Source: CADEED01 sp963711635 (GTDB taxonomy: Bacteria > Pseudomonadota > Gammaproteobacteria > Steroidobacterales > Steroidobacteraceae). From it: 64,000 bases of DNA. A program made the translations under genes and the position numbers. The notes beneath the pieces were generated by a model. The model had not been told where the DNA came from, did no database searches, and worked only from the letters and a program-made list of their open reading frames with translations. Of this stretch, positions 30,927-40,261 are shown one piece after another (position 1 is the first letter of the stretch; each line of letters begins with the position of its first letter). The stretch covers positions 744,001 through 808,000 of the forward strand of contig CAVQEZ010000005.1 of assembly GCA_963711635.1 (NCBI GenBank). The letters run 5' to 3'.

Positions 30927-31039
30927 CGGGAAATCATGTCACAGCCTCGCGCCGTGAAAATTGCACGTTGCATCGATTATTACTTCGCGAGGCGTCGAGT
31001 CGGAGATGGGGAATGCGCGCGGCGAGTATAGTCGGCGCC

Positions 31040-32505
31040 ATGTCAGCCAATATCAAAGCGGCGGCTCCTGCCGCGAACTATCCGGAGCTCGCGCTATTCA
31101 TCGATGGCGAGTGGTTGGGCGTACAGGGTCGCAAGTCCCAGCCGGTCGTGAATCCCGCCACCGAGGAAGTGCTCGGCCAGCTGCCGCATGCCAGCGCCGC
31201 GGACCTGGATCGCGCGCTCGCCGCCGCGCAACGGGCCTGGGGCGAGTGGCGTGCGTTGCTGCCGGTACAACGCGGCAAGATCCTGAAGAAGGCCGCCGAT
31301 CTCATGCGCACTCGCGCCGAGGAAATCGCGCGCATCGCGACGCTCGAAATGGGCAAGAGCATTCACGAGACGCGTATCGAGGTGCACTCCTCGGCGGAGA
31401 TCTTCGACTGGTATGCCGAAGAAGGGCGGCGCGCCTATGGGCGCGTGCTGCCGCAGCGCGCTGCCCGGGCAACGCATGACCATCGTGAAAGAGCCGGTGG
31501 GTCCCGTTGCGGCTTTCGCGCCCTGGAATTTCCCGGCCGGCAACCCCGCGCGCAAGATCGGCGCGGCGCTGGCGGCCGGTTGCAGCTGCATTCTCAAGCC
31601 CGCCGAAGAAGCCGCCGGCACCGCGTTGGCGGTGGCGCGCGCGTTGCACGACGCCGGTTTGCCCAAGGGCACGCTCGCCATCGTCTTCGGCGTGCCGCAC
31701 GAAGTATCCATGCACCTGATCGCCTCGCCCATCATTCGCAAGGTGTCGTTCACTGGATCGATTCCCGTGGGCAAACAACTGGTGAAGCTGGCGGCCGATG
31801 GCATGAAGCGCACGACCATGGAGCTGGGTGGGCATGCGCCGGTGCTGGTGTTCGACGATATCGATGTCGAAAAGGTGCTGGATGCCTGCGTGGCCGCCAA
31901 GTACCGCAATGCCGGCCAGGTGTGCGTGTCGCCCACGCGGTTCTATGTGCACGAGTCCATCTACCAGCGCTTCGCTGACGGCTTCGCGCAGAGGGCGAAG
32001 GCCCTGGCGCGTGGGCGAAGGCATCGATGAGGCGAATCGCATGGGCCCGCTGGCGCATGCGCGACGCCTGCCGGCCGTACAGGGCATCATCGACGAAGCG
32101 CTGACGCATGGCGCGCGACTGCTCACCGGCGGCAAGCGCATTCAGCGCAAGGGCTTTTTCTTCGAGCCGACGGTGTTGGCCGATGTGCCGAACTCGGCGC
32201 GCATCATGAACGAGGAGCCGTTCGGGCCCATCGCCATCCTGAATCCCTTCCGCGACTTCGATGCCGTCATGGCGGAGGCGAACCGACTGCCCTATGGACT
32301 CGCGGCCTTCGGATTCACCAACAACGCGCAGCGCGTGAACCTGTTAGGCGAGCGGCTCGAGGCCGGCATGATCGGGCTCAACAGCTTCCAGATCTCGGTG
32401 CCGGAGTCGCCGTTCGGCGGCGTGAAGGAAAGCGGTCACGGCAGCGAGGAGGGCATCGAGGGACTCGAGGCCTGCCTGGTGACCAAGTTCATCAGCGCCA
32501 GCTGA
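31040..32505 (+). pseudogene. Aldehyde dehydrogenase (succinate-semialdehyde dehydrogenase-like), two frameshifts
   Basis: The ATG at 31040 starts MSANIKAAAPAANYPEL. Three consecutive frames carry one ALDH: the cofactor-domain N-part to PQR at 31459, then LPGQRMTIVKEPVGPVAAFAPWNFP through the general base MELGGHAP and nucleophile GQVCVSPTR to ALA at 32009, then VGEGIDEANRMGPL to the end. Single extra bases at about 31460 and 32010 explain both shifts. Corrected length is about 488 residues, normal for the family. It oxidises a semialdehyde or aliphatic aldehyde to an acid with NAD(P). TATAGT ends seven bases before the ATG, so it is probably leaderless. Confidence 0.82.
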
Positions 32506-32528
32506 GCCGGGCGCCGACTCCGCCAGAT

Positions 32529-32545
32529 AGTTGACTCAGTCAACT
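32529..32545. promoter_or_regulatory. Palindrome AGTTGAC-TCA-GTCAACT, probable MarR operator
   Basis: A seven-base perfect inverted repeat with a three-base centre lies 20 bases before the MarR-GNAT start. TTGACT-type palindromes are common targets of MarR repressors, and the position suggests autoregulation. Confidence 0.6.
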
Positions 32546-32565
32546 AAAGGCACGAACATCCCGGC

Positions 32566-33537
32566 ATGGCCAGATCCCCCGCTGATGCAACACGGCACCG
32601 GCACGCCGATGCCGGAACGATCTCCGCGATCCGCGATTTCAATCGGCTGTACACGCGCCAGCTGGGATTGCTCAACCAGGGCTTTCTCGGCAGCAAGTTG
32701 ACGTTGACCGAGGCGCGCGTGCTGTACGAACTGGCCACTCGCTCCGGCGTGACGGCGAGCGAGATTGCCGGCGACCTGCAACTCGACGGCGCATACCTGA
32801 GCCGGATCCTCGCGAAATTTCGTGAGCGCGGCTGGCTCAGCCGCAGGACTTCGGACGCGGACGGACGGCGGCAGCATTTGCGGCTCACCGCGGCCGGCCG
32901 TGCAGCGTTCCAGCCGCTCGACGATGGAGCCAGAGGGCAGATCGCAGACATCATCGCGCCGATGACCTCCGCGGATCGCGCCTCGCTGGTCGCCGCAATT
33001 GGCGAGGTGCGACGCGCGGTGTCCGCGCCCGCGTCGCCAGCGAAGCTCGTGATCCGCGGCTTGAAAGTGGGTGACATCGGCTGGATCACGCACCGGCAGG
33101 CGCTGCTCTATGCCGAGGAATACGGTTGGGATGTCACCTATGAAGGGCTGGTCGCAAAGATCCTGTCCGACTTCGTCGCGGGCTTCGATGCGCATCGCGA
33201 TGGCGCATGGATAGCCGAGCGTGAAGGGGCGATCGTCGGGTCGGTATTTCTCGTGAAGGCAAGTGCGACGGTGGGCCAGTTGAGGCTGCTGTATGTCGAG
33301 CCCCGCACGCGGGGCGCAGGCATCGGACGGCAACTGGTGCAGGCGTGCATCGACGGCGCCCGTGCGCGCGGCTACCGAAAAGTCAGACTGTGGACCAACG
33401 ACGTGCTCGTGTCGGCCCGCCGCATCTATGAAGCGGCGGGATTCCAGCTCACGGGCCAGGAATCGCACGAGTCTTTTGGCAAGAAACTCGTGGGGCAGAC
33501 CTGGGAGCTGGATCTGAAAGCGCTGCCCGGACGCTAG
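32566..33537 (+). CDS. Fused MarR regulator and GNAT acetyltransferase
   Basis: This 323-residue protein joins two domains. Residues about 15-150 are a MarR winged helix (SKLTLTEARVLYELATRSGVTASEIAGDLQLDGAYLSRILAKF, then the wing SDADGRRQHLRLT). Residues about 160-315 are a GNAT fold with the acetyl-CoA loop RTRGAGIGRQL and the YEAAGFQLTGQE end. This two-domain protein is a recognised family, and the acetylated target is generally unknown. The palindrome just upstream suggests it represses its own gene. Its last base pairs overlap the convergent secreted-protein stop (CTAG shared). Confidence 0.87.
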   Translation: MARSPADATRHRHADAGTISAIRDFNRLYTRQLGLLNQGFLGSKLTLTEARVLYELATRSGVTASEIAGDLQLDGAYLSRILAKFRERGWLSRRTSDADGRRQHLRLTAAGRAAFQPLDDGARGQIADIIAPMTSADRASLVAAIGEVRRAVSAPASPAKLVIRGLKVGDIGWITHRQALLYAEEYGWDVTYEGLVAKILSDFVAGFDAHRDGAWIAEREGAIVGSVFLVKASATVGQLRLLYVEPRTRGAGIGRQLVQACIDGARARGYRKVRLWTNDVLVSARRIYEAAGFQLTGQESHESFGKKLVGQTWELDLKALPGR

Positions 33538-34329
33538 CGAACCTTCCCGGCCTTGTTCACCAGCACCAGGTTCGAGAACGTGGCGGAGTCGACCACATCG
33601 GGCAGATGCGAGCAGAAGCCGATGCCCACATAGAACGGTGCCTTGATTTCCAGCTCGATGGGCGGCCCGTACTGCGTCATGGGTTCGCCCGCCAGGCTGA
33701 CGAACAACGCGAACTGATTGCCGCGCTTTTCGATGCCAATGCGTTTGGCGATGTCGTTAACCAGTGAATCCGGGCTCTTGCCCTCGGGCCGCGCCGCGGC
33801 CGCCGACCCGAAACTCGCGATCCTTCGTGAGCGCGCCTTTCTCGGGTCGCTGCGCCAGCTGGATCATGCCCAGGCCATGCAGCGCCACCACGACTTGTTT
33901 GGAGTCATCCTCGAGGCTCTCGCGAATCACCAGCACGGCCTTGCGGTCGCCATAGCCGTTGGGATCGGGGAATGCGATGTCCGCCGCCAGCGAGACGTCA
34001 CCTTTCATCTGCTTCCACAGAAAGCGGAATTCATCGCGCGTGTACCAGATGTTGTAGCCGGCCGAGCTGACGGTGTACGTGCCGCCGGCATAGCTGGAAC
34101 TGCCGCGGACCAGGGGCGCGCCCACCTCCGAGACGAAGAAGCCGTTTACCGGCTCCTTGAATGTGAGCGTTTCGCGGTGGAAATCCGGCGGCGGCGGCAC
34201 CTGCTTGTGCGTGGCGGACCCCGGAATCGCCCAGTCGGGCACGATCGGCTTGTCAGTGGCGGGGTCCTGCGCGATGGCAGGGAGGACGAACAGCAGCGCG
34301 AGCGCTGTAAAGAGTCGGGAGTGAGTCAT
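33534..34329 (-). pseudogene. Secreted beta-sandwich protein (DUF1349/concanavalin-like?), one frameshift
   Basis: The ATG at 34329 starts a signal peptide (LFTALALLFVLPAIAQ). The mature part is rich in beta strands (VSLAADIAFPDPNGYGDRKAVLVIRESLEDDSKQ). Near 33802, in a GC run, the frame shifts. Deleting one base lets it continue as GKSPDSLVNDIAKRIG to FVGIGFCSHLPDVVDSATFSNLVLVNKAGKVR and stop at 33534. The C-terminus resembles the LamG/concanavalin-like domain seen in secreted sugar-binding proteins. Function is unknown. TATAGT ends eight bases before the ATG, another leaderless candidate. Confidence 0.6.
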
Positions 34330-34382
34330 GTGGCGGGACTATAACGTCCCGCCACCGACCAGAGTTATCCCGACGATTCGCT

Positions 34383-35351
34383 TCAGGCGGCGACGTCCAC
34401 CTTCTCGCGCCGGAACTCGCGTGGCGTGGCGCCGAACTTCGCGCGGAACACCCGGCCGAAATGCGTGGGGCTGTTGAAGCCGTAGTCGAAGGCGATCGCG
34501 GTCACGGTGCGGCCGCGCTGCGACGGCGACAGCAGTGCACGCGAGCAGGCTTCGAGCCGGCGGCGCAGGATGTAGCGCGCCACGGTCTCGTCCTGATCGC
34601 TGAAGAGGTGGTGCAGATACCGCGTGGTCATCTTGCAGGCCTCGGCGATACGCGTGGGCGTGAGATCAGGATCGTTCAGGTGCGCTTCGATGTAGTTGAT
34701 GATGCGGATGCGATGCGCGGTCGCCAGCGAGGAACGATCGGATCGCGACTGCGGCAGGTCGGCATAGGCCGCCGCCACCAGGTCGAGGATGGCCGTGTTG
34801 ACGCGTGCCGCGGTCGGCATGTCCATCTGCTTCTGGTACTCGAACCAGAAATTGCGCAGGAAGCGCGACAGCAGGGCGCACACGCCGTGTTGAGCAACCA
34901 TGGGTATGGCCACCAGGCACTCGGGACAGGCGATGTGGCGGCGCAGGATGGCGTCGGGAATGCCCAGCACCAGCATGCGATTCGCGCCGCCGAAGGCGAT
35001 TTCGTAATGCCGCGTGCTGTCGCACAGCGTGAAGTCGCCGGCACCGAGGCGGGCCTCGCGGCCGTCCTGGCGATTGACGCTTTCGCCTTCCATCTGCAGG
35101 TGCAGGAAGAACAGCGAGCTGCGCGTACGAGCCACGTGCGCGCGCGAATGGCGCACCAGCTGCGCGTCCGAATACACCTCGGCCAGCGTCAGGTCGCCAA
35201 TGCTGGCGCGCGAGATGCTGCCGTTGAAAGTACGTATGTCTACGGGATCTGAAACCAGCGGCGAGAACGTTTCGGTAGCCCGATCGTTCCAGTAAGTGAG
35301 CTTGCGACGCGGATCCAGACCAATCGTCGAGAACGATTCCACAGTTGCCAT
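34383..35351 (-). CDS. AraC/XylS-family transcriptional regulator (FeaR-like sensor domain)
   Basis: This 322-residue protein has an N-terminal AraC-binding-like domain (about residues 30-190) and a C-terminal pair of helix-turn-helices (LTPTRIAEACKMTTRYLHHLF and VTAIAFDYGFNSPTHFGRVFRAKFGATPREFR). The start ATG at 35351 follows a GGGGGGA ribosome site. Relatives such as FeaR, NahS/XylS-like and BenR activate aromatic degradation genes on binding an aromatic acid. It is divergent from the MarR-FadB operon and may control that or other aromatic genes here. The family is certain; the effector is inferred. Confidence 0.87.
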   Translation of the reverse strand: MATVESFSTIGLDPRRKLTYWNDRATETFSPLVSDPVDIRTFNGSISRASIGDLTLAEVYSDAQLVRHSRAHVARTRSSLFFLHLQMEGESVNRQDGREARLGAGDFTLCDSTRHYEIAFGGANRMLVLGIPDAILRRHIACPECLVAIPMVAQHGVCALLSRFLRNFWFEYQKQMDMPTAARVNTAILDLVAAAYADLPQSRSDRSSLATAHRIRIINYIEAHLNDPDLTPTRIAEACKMTTRYLHHLFSDQDETVARYILRRRLEACSRALLSPSQRGRTVTAIAFDYGFNSPTHFGRVFRAKFGATPREFRREKVDVAA

Positions 35352-35399
35352 GATTCCCCCCTCAAGGCGTCAAGCGATGTGGGCATTGGTTATACGGGA

Positions 35400-35418
35400 T
35401 AGTTATGCGCAGTAACTA
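35400..35418. promoter_or_regulatory. Inverted repeat TAGTTA-N7-TAACTA between AraC and MarR genes
   Basis: TAGTTA (35400-35405) and TAACTA (35413-35418) form a perfect six-base inverted repeat in an AT-rich patch of an otherwise GC-rich divergent promoter region. It is a plausible binding site for the MarR protein encoded 116 bases to the right. The function is inferred. Confidence 0.4.
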
Positions 35419-35533
35419 ATTCGTAGTTGTGATACGAGCTATCGATGAGTGAATTCCCTCCGGGTTGAGAAGCAGGCGGACGCCCGGATGCAGCATCCCG
35501 ATGCCATTCGCATGGAATGGGGGAGGGGACGCG

Positions 35534-35962
35534 GTGGTTCGGACGGCGCCGTTGCAGGATTTGATTGGCTACGCGCTGCGTCGCGCGCAGGGCACGGTGT
35601 ATGCCGACCTGAACGATGCGCTGGCACGAATTTCGCTGCGACCGTTGCAATACACCCTGCTGCTCATGGTGGCCGAGAATCCCGGTGCCAGTCAGTCCGG
35701 CGTCTGCGAGGCACTGGGCATTCAGAAGGCCAATTGCGTGCCCACCATGAGCGAGCTCGAGCGGCGTGGACTCATCATCCGACGCAAATCCGCCAGCGAC
35801 GCCCGAAGTTACGAGCTGCACGTCACCAACAAGGGCAAGCGCATCCTGCAGCGCGCCGGTGAACTGCAATCCCTGCACGAACAGCGCCTCATCGAGCGCA
35901 TAGGACTCGATGGGCGCGATCAATTGCTGCGCTTGTTGGGTAAGCTCACCGATACCAAATGA
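35534..35962 (+). CDS. MarR-family regulator of the adjacent CoA-pathway operon
   Basis: The GTG at 35534 is preceded by GGGAGGGGA and gives 142 residues, the usual MarR length. An upstream ATG at 35465 would add 23 residues with no family match. The winged helix is clear: RPLQYTLLLMVAENPGASQSGVCEALGIQKANCVPTMSELERRGLI, then the wing RKSASDARSYELHVT. It overlaps the FadB-like gene by four bases (ATGA), so regulator and enzymes are one operon. In hydroxycinnamate clusters, MarR repressors (FerR, CouR, PhcR) are released by hydroxycinnamoyl-CoA, which makes that a reasonable guess here. Confidence 0.82.
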   Translation: MVRTAPLQDLIGYALRRAQGTVYADLNDALARISLRPLQYTLLLMVAENPGASQSGVCEALGIQKANCVPTMSELERRGLIIRRKSASDARSYELHVTNKGKRILQRAGELQSLHEQRLIERIGLDGRDQLLRLLGKLTDTK

Positions 35963-38073
35963 CCCCGATCGTCGAATTGCAACGCCATGGAGACGTCGCC
36001 GTCATCGTGGTCGACAACCCGCCCGTCAATACCATCACGGCCGCCGCGCGCGCCGGCATGACCGATGCGATCAAGCAGGTCGCGGCCGACAAATCCGTGC
36101 GCGCGGTGTTGCTGCGCACCGGCGGCAACAACTTCTTCACCGGGGCTGACATCAACGAGTTCTCGGGCCCGCCCAAGGAATCTGAATACCGGGAATTGTG
36201 GGCACGCTTCGAGGGGTCGCAGGTCCCGACGATAGCGGCCATGCATGGCTCGGCCATCGGCGGCGGGCTCGAGCTGGCTCTGGCTTGCCACTACCGCATT
36301 GCGACGCCGACGGCGAAGTTCATGCTGCCGGAGGTGACGCTGGGCATCATCCCCGGCGCGGGCGGCACGCAACGCCTGCCGCGGCTCATCGGGCTCGACA
36401 ATGCGTTGCGCATGATCTTCGACGCCAAACCCGTCGACGCGCCCAAGGCGCGTGAGCTCGGGCTCATCGACGCCATCATCGAGGGTGATTTCATCGCCGG
36501 CGCGCTGGCCTTTGCCCAGGACCTCGCGGCGAAGGGCGCGGGTCCGCGGCCGACATCGGCACGCAGCGTCGACCCGCACCAGATCACCCAGGCTTTCGAG
36601 GGCAAGTGGTACGCCGAGGCGCTGCGCATGTATCCGAATCGCAGCGCTGCCAGGACCGCGATTGAAGCCGTCATCGCGAGCACGCTGCCTATCGAGCAGG
36701 GCCTGCTCGAAGAAGAGAAATACGCCAACCAGACCAAGGGCACGGTGGAGGCACGCGGTGCCATTCACGTGTTCTTTGCCGAACGCGAGAGCCGCAAAGT
36801 TGAAGGGCTACCGCCTGGCGAGCCGCGCAAGATCGCCGCTGCGGGCGTGATTGGCGCGGGCACCATGGGCGGCGGCATCGCCATCGCGTTCGCCAACGCG
36901 GGGATTCCCGTCACGCTGCTGGACGCGAACGAAGCCGGGCTCACCAAGGGGCTGGCCACCGTGGACGCGACCTTCGAAAGCATGGTCAAGCGAGGGCGCA
37001 TCGACGCGGCGGAGAAGGCGCGACGACTGGGATTGATCAAGGGATCGCTGCAGTACGCCGATCTCGCCTCGAGCGACGTGCTCATCGAGGCCGTGTTCGA
37101 AAGCATGGACCTCAAGAAAAAGGTCTTCGCCGAAATGGACGCCGTGGCGAAGCCCGGTGCACTGCTCGCGACCAATACATCGACGCTGGACGTCGACGAG
37201 ATCGCGGCCTCGGTAAAGCGGCCCGAGGACGTGATCGGGCTTCATTTCTTTTCGCCGGCCAACGTGATGCCCTTGCTCGAAGTCGTGCGCGGCAAGGCAA
37301 GTTCGCCGAAGGCGATCCGCACGTCGATGGAGCTGGCGAAGGCCTTGCGCAAGACGCCGGTGCTGGCACGGGTGTGTTACGGCTTCATCGGCAACCGCAT
37401 GATGGAAGGGTATGCGCGCGAGGCATTGCGACTGACACTGGAAGGTGAAACGCCGCGTCGCGTCGACACCGTGCTCGAACAATTCGGCATGGCCATGGGC
37501 ATCCTGGCGGTGTTCGACATGGCCGGCATCGACGTGGGCGTGAACGTCCATCGCACCAACGCGCATCGATATCCGCCGGACCCGACTTACTACCAGGCCG
37601 ACGCTGCGCTGCATGCGGCCGGCAGACTGGGACAAAAGACCGGCAAGGGCTTCTACCGCTACGAAAAGGGCGATCGCACGCGGCATGAGGATCCGGAGGC
37701 CGTGGAAATCCTCGCGCGCCGTGCCGCGCAGCTGGGCGTGGAGCGCCGGCTGCACACCGACCAGGAAATCCTCGAGCGCTGCATTTTTCCGCTGCTCAAC
37801 GAAGGGCTGCGCATTCTCGAAGAAGGCATCGCGCAACGCGCCAGCGACATCGACGTGGTCTGGTGCATGGGCTACGGTTTTCCGCGCTATCGCGGCGGGC
37901 CCATGTTCCATGCCGACACCATCGGCCTGCCGGCGCTGCTGGCCGGCATGGAAAAGTATCGGGACATGTTCGGGCCCATGCACTGGCAGCCGGCCCCTTT
38001 GCTGGTGCAGCTGGTGCGCGAAGGACGTACGCTTGCCGACTGGGATAAGGAACGCCGCGGAGAGCAGGGTTGA
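35959..38073 (+). CDS. Bifunctional enoyl-CoA hydratase/3-hydroxyacyl-CoA dehydrogenase (FadB/FadJ-like)
   Basis: This 704-residue protein has an N-terminal crotonase domain: the oxyanion-hole strand NNFFTGADINEF, GSAIGGGLELALACHYRIA, and the catalytic Glu in LPEVTLGIIPGAGG. A Rossmann domain follows (IGAGTMGGGIAIAFANAGI). Then comes the 3-hydroxyacyl-CoA dehydrogenase with NTSTLD, HFFSPANVMPLLEVV (catalytic His) and RVCYGFIGNRMM. It hydrates a 2-enoyl-CoA and oxidises the 3-hydroxy product with NAD. Being between a MarR gene and a beta-ketoacyl-CoA-hydrolase-like amidohydrolase, with overlaps on both sides, it more likely works on an aromatic side chain than on fatty acids. No thiolase is in the window. 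Confidence 0.9.
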   Translation: MTPIVELQRHGDVAVIVVDNPPVNTITAAARAGMTDAIKQVAADKSVRAVLLRTGGNNFFTGADINEFSGPPKESEYRELWARFEGSQVPTIAAMHGSAIGGGLELALACHYRIATPTAKFMLPEVTLGIIPGAGGTQRLPRLIGLDNALRMIFDAKPVDAPKARELGLIDAIIEGDFIAGALAFAQDLAAKGAGPRPTSARSVDPHQITQAFEGKWYAEALRMYPNRSAARTAIEAVIASTLPIEQGLLEEEKYANQTKGTVEARGAIHVFFAERESRKVEGLPPGEPRKIAAAGVIGAGTMGGGIAIAFANAGIPVTLLDANEAGLTKGLATVDATFESMVKRGRIDAAEKARRLGLIKGSLQYADLASSDVLIEAVFESMDLKKKVFAEMDAVAKPGALLATNTSTLDVDEIAASVKRPEDVIGLHFFSPANVMPLLEVVRGKASSPKAIRTSMELAKALRKTPVLARVCYGFIGNRMMEGYAREALRLTLEGETPRRVDTVLEQFGMAMGILAVFDMAGIDVGVNVHRTNAHRYPPDPTYYQADAALHAAGRLGQKTGKGFYRYEKGDRTRHEDPEAVEILARRAAQLGVERRLHTDQEILERCIFPLLNEGLRILEEGIAQRASDIDVVWCMGYGFPRYRGGPMFHADTIGLPALLAGMEKYRDMFGPMHWQPAPLLVQLVREGRTLADWDKERRGEQG

Positions 38074-38933
38074 ACTACAAAGATCTCATTGCAATCGACG
38101 TGCACACCCATGCCGAGGTGTCGTGCCGGCAGGAAACCGACCCGGCGCAACTGCCGTACGACGAGGCCGCGAGCCGCTACTTCAAGGCCGACAAGCGCAA
38201 GACCATTCCCGAGACGGTCGCCTACTACCGCGAGCGCAAGATCGGCCTGGTGATGTTCACCGTGGACACCGAGTTCGAGATGGGCGTGCGCCGCATCCCG
38301 AACCAGGAGGTCATCGACGCGGCGCGCGAGAACTCCGACATGATGGTGGCCTTCGCCAGCATCGACCCGCACAAGGGCAAGATGGGCGTGCGCGAAGCCA
38401 GGCGCCTGATCGAAGAGGGCGGTATCCGCGGGTTCAAGTTCCACCCGACCTGCCAGGGCTTTTTCCCGAACGACCGCTTCGCGTACAAGCTCTACGAAGT
38501 GATCGCCGAGGCCAAACTACCGGCGATCTTCCACAGCGGTCATTCGGGCATCGGCACCGGCATGCCGGGCGGCGGCGGTCTCAAGCTCAAGTATTCGAAT
38601 CCCATGCACGTCGACGACGTGGCGGCGGATTTTCCCGACATGACGGTGATCATTGCCCACCCGTCCTGGCCCTGGCAGGACGAGGCGTTGTCGGTGTGCC
38701 TGCACAAGCCGAATGTCTACATCGATCTTTCGGGCTGGTCGCCGAAGTATTTTTCGCCCGAGCTGGTGCGGTACGCCAACTCGCAGCTCAAACACAAGAT
38801 GCTGTTCGGTTCCGATTTCCCGTTGATCACACCGGATCGCTGGATGAAGGACTTCACCGAAGCGGGCTTCAAGCCCGAAGTGCAGCCGCTGATCCTCAAG
38901 GAAAACGCGATCCGCGCACTACGCCTGGGCTGA
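38070..38933 (+). CDS. Amidohydrolase-2 family protein, 4-hydroxyphenyl-beta-ketoacyl-CoA hydrolase-like
   Basis: The TTG at 38070 overlaps the previous stop (TTGA) and gives 287 residues. Metal and active-site segments are IDVHTHAE (HxH), KFHPTCQGFFPND, FHSGHSGIG, IIAHPSWPWQ and LFGSDFPLI. The pattern (HTHAEVSC, DDVAADFPDM, YIDLSGWSPKYF) resembles the amidohydrolases found in p-hydroxycinnamate catabolic clusters that cleave 4-hydroxyphenyl-beta-ketopropionyl-CoA hydrolytically to 4-hydroxybenzoate and acetyl-CoA. This explains the missing thiolase next to the FadB-like gene. Assignment is by family resemblance and context, not proof. Confidence 0.7.
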   Translation: MNYKDLIAIDVHTHAEVSCRQETDPAQLPYDEAASRYFKADKRKTIPETVAYYRERKIGLVMFTVDTEFEMGVRRIPNQEVIDAARENSDMMVAFASIDPHKGKMGVREARRLIEEGGIRGFKFHPTCQGFFPNDRFAYKLYEVIAEAKLPAIFHSGHSGIGTGMPGGGGLKLKYSNPMHVDDVAADFPDMTVIIAHPSWPWQDEALSVCLHKPNVYIDLSGWSPKYFSPELVRYANSQLKHKMLFGSDFPLITPDRWMKDFTEAGFKPEVQPLILKENAIRALRLG

Positions 38934-39332
38934 CGCCTCCGACGGCAGCGTGTACTCGAACGCGTAGGAGTGCTGGCCGTCTTCGATGATGATGCGCATG
39001 GCGCCGGTGATGCCGGCGAGCTCTTCCGTGCCGGAATCTGGCCCCACCGTGACGGTCCAGTTCGTGGGAACGCCGCGCACCATGTCGGCGCGATGCACCA
39101 GCGCAAAGCTGCCACGCCGGCCATGCAACGTTCCCTTGAAACGCTCGAGCGCCACGTACGCTCCCGACTCGCGATCGTCCCGGGTTGCCAGCATTTCTCC
39201 GTCGCTATGGCCTTCCATCGGCCCGTGAAACCGCTTGTCGATGGAGAGCCGGCCGATGCCGGCGGCCAGCGCCTGCGGGTTGTCGATGGTCTGGGGCGTC
39301 AGTGTGACGTCGAATTCGCCGGCGGCGTGCAT
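38919..39332 (-). CDS. DUF3224 domain protein
   Basis: I start at ATG 39332 (MHAAGEFDVTLTPQ), giving 137 residues, the usual size for DUF3224. The family pattern is visible: DKRFHGPMEGHSDGEMLA, YVALERFKGTLHGRRGSFALVH, and a C-terminal LAGITGAMRIIIEDGQHSYAFEYTL. It is a small all-beta, lipocalin/allene-oxide-cyclase-like fold of unknown function. The longer frame adds non-homologous sequence. It overlaps the 3' end of the amidohydrolase by 15 bases and is divergent from an AraC gene. Confidence 0.75.
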   Translation of the reverse strand: MHAAGEFDVTLTPQTIDNPQALAAGIGRLSIDKRFHGPMEGHSDGEMLATRDDRESGAYVALERFKGTLHGRRGSFALVHRADMVRGVPTNWTVTVGPDSGTEELAGITGAMRIIIEDGQHSYAFEYTLPSEASAQA

Positions 39333-39472
39333 AATCGGATTCTCCTGGCGTGCGCGAGCATCGCGGTCGCGGCCGCGAGTGCGGGTACCCACATGCGTAT
39401 CTTCATGAAAGACATCTTGAGCCGCACGCCCCGCGGGCGGATTGGAAAAACGCGACAGGCGGTGCGGGTTCC

Positions 39473-40261
39473 ATGAACAGTGTCGGTCCGGCACGCGGTC
39501 TGTTGCAGCGCGCCGCGCCGGGCCAGTTTCATCATGCGCGCCTCGCCCCGCCGGGGGATCTCGCGCACCTGATCCGCCACTTCTGGATCGTGCGTTGGCA
39601 GCTGCGCGGCGAAGCGCCCCAAAGGCCGGAGACGCTGCCTCATCCCAACGTGCACCTGATATTCGAGCGCGGCTGCACGCGGGTGTATGGCATCCACGCC
39701 GGGCGTTTCACGGCCGAGTTGCAGGGAGAGGGCTGCGTGTTCGGCGTGAAATTCCGCGCCGGTGGCTTTCGTCCATTCCTGGGGCGTGCGGTCTCGACGC
39801 TGCGCGGTCGCTCGCTACCCGCGACTGCCGTGTTCGGCGCCGACGTGGCCCGGGTCGAAGCGGAGTTGCTGGCGCATTCCGGGGACGAAAGCATGATGGC
39901 CGTCGCCGTGGACTTCCTGCGTGCCCGATTGCCTCCGCCCGATCCCGCTGTGGCGCAGGCAGCCACCATTGTCGAGGCCATCGAGGCCGAACTCGGCATC
40001 ATTCGCGTCGAACACCTGATCGACCGCTGGGGGATGTCGACGCGGGCGCTGCAGCGGCTGTTCAATGAATACGTGGGCGTGAGTCCAAAGTGGGTCATCA
40101 ATCGCTATCGACTGCACGAGGCGCTGGAACGTGCGAAGGCGCAGAGCGTGAATTGGACCGATCTGGCGCTGGAGCTCGGCTACTTCGACCAGGCGCACTT
40201 CATTCGCGACTTCAAGGCGTTGGTCGGGCGGCCTCCGGCGGCCTACGCGCGCGGTGCCTGA
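39473..40261 (+). CDS. AraC-family regulator with DUF6597-type N-domain
   Basis: The ATG at 39473 gives 262 residues. The N-terminal half (LAHLIRHFWIVRWQLRGEAPQRPETLPHPNVHLIFE, then GVKFRAGGFRPFLG) is the sensor-like domain common in AraC proteins of this subgroup. The C-terminal half is the double helix-turn-helix (RVEHLIDRWGMSTRALQRLFNEYVGVSPKWVINRYRLHEALE, LALELGYFDQAHFIRDFKALVGRPPAAY). Effector and targets are unknown. It converges on the aromatic-acid permease with a 19-base overlap. Confidence 0.82.
   Translation: MNSVGPARGLLQRAAPGQFHHARLAPPGDLAHLIRHFWIVRWQLRGEAPQRPETLPHPNVHLIFERGCTRVYGIHAGRFTAELQGEGCVFGVKFRAGGFRPFLGRAVSTLRGRSLPATAVFGADVARVEAELLAHSGDESMMAVAVDFLRARLPPPDPAVAQAATIVEAIEAELGIIRVEHLIDRWGMSTRALQRLFNEYVGVSPKWVINRYRLHEALERAKAQSVNWTDLALELGYFDQAHFIRDFKALVGRPPAAYARGA

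Noticed and set aside
35230..35241. GTACGTATGTC resembling the LacI operator
   Set aside because: It lies inside the AraC coding sequence, lacks the TGMA/TKCA flanks and is not upstream of a sugar gene.
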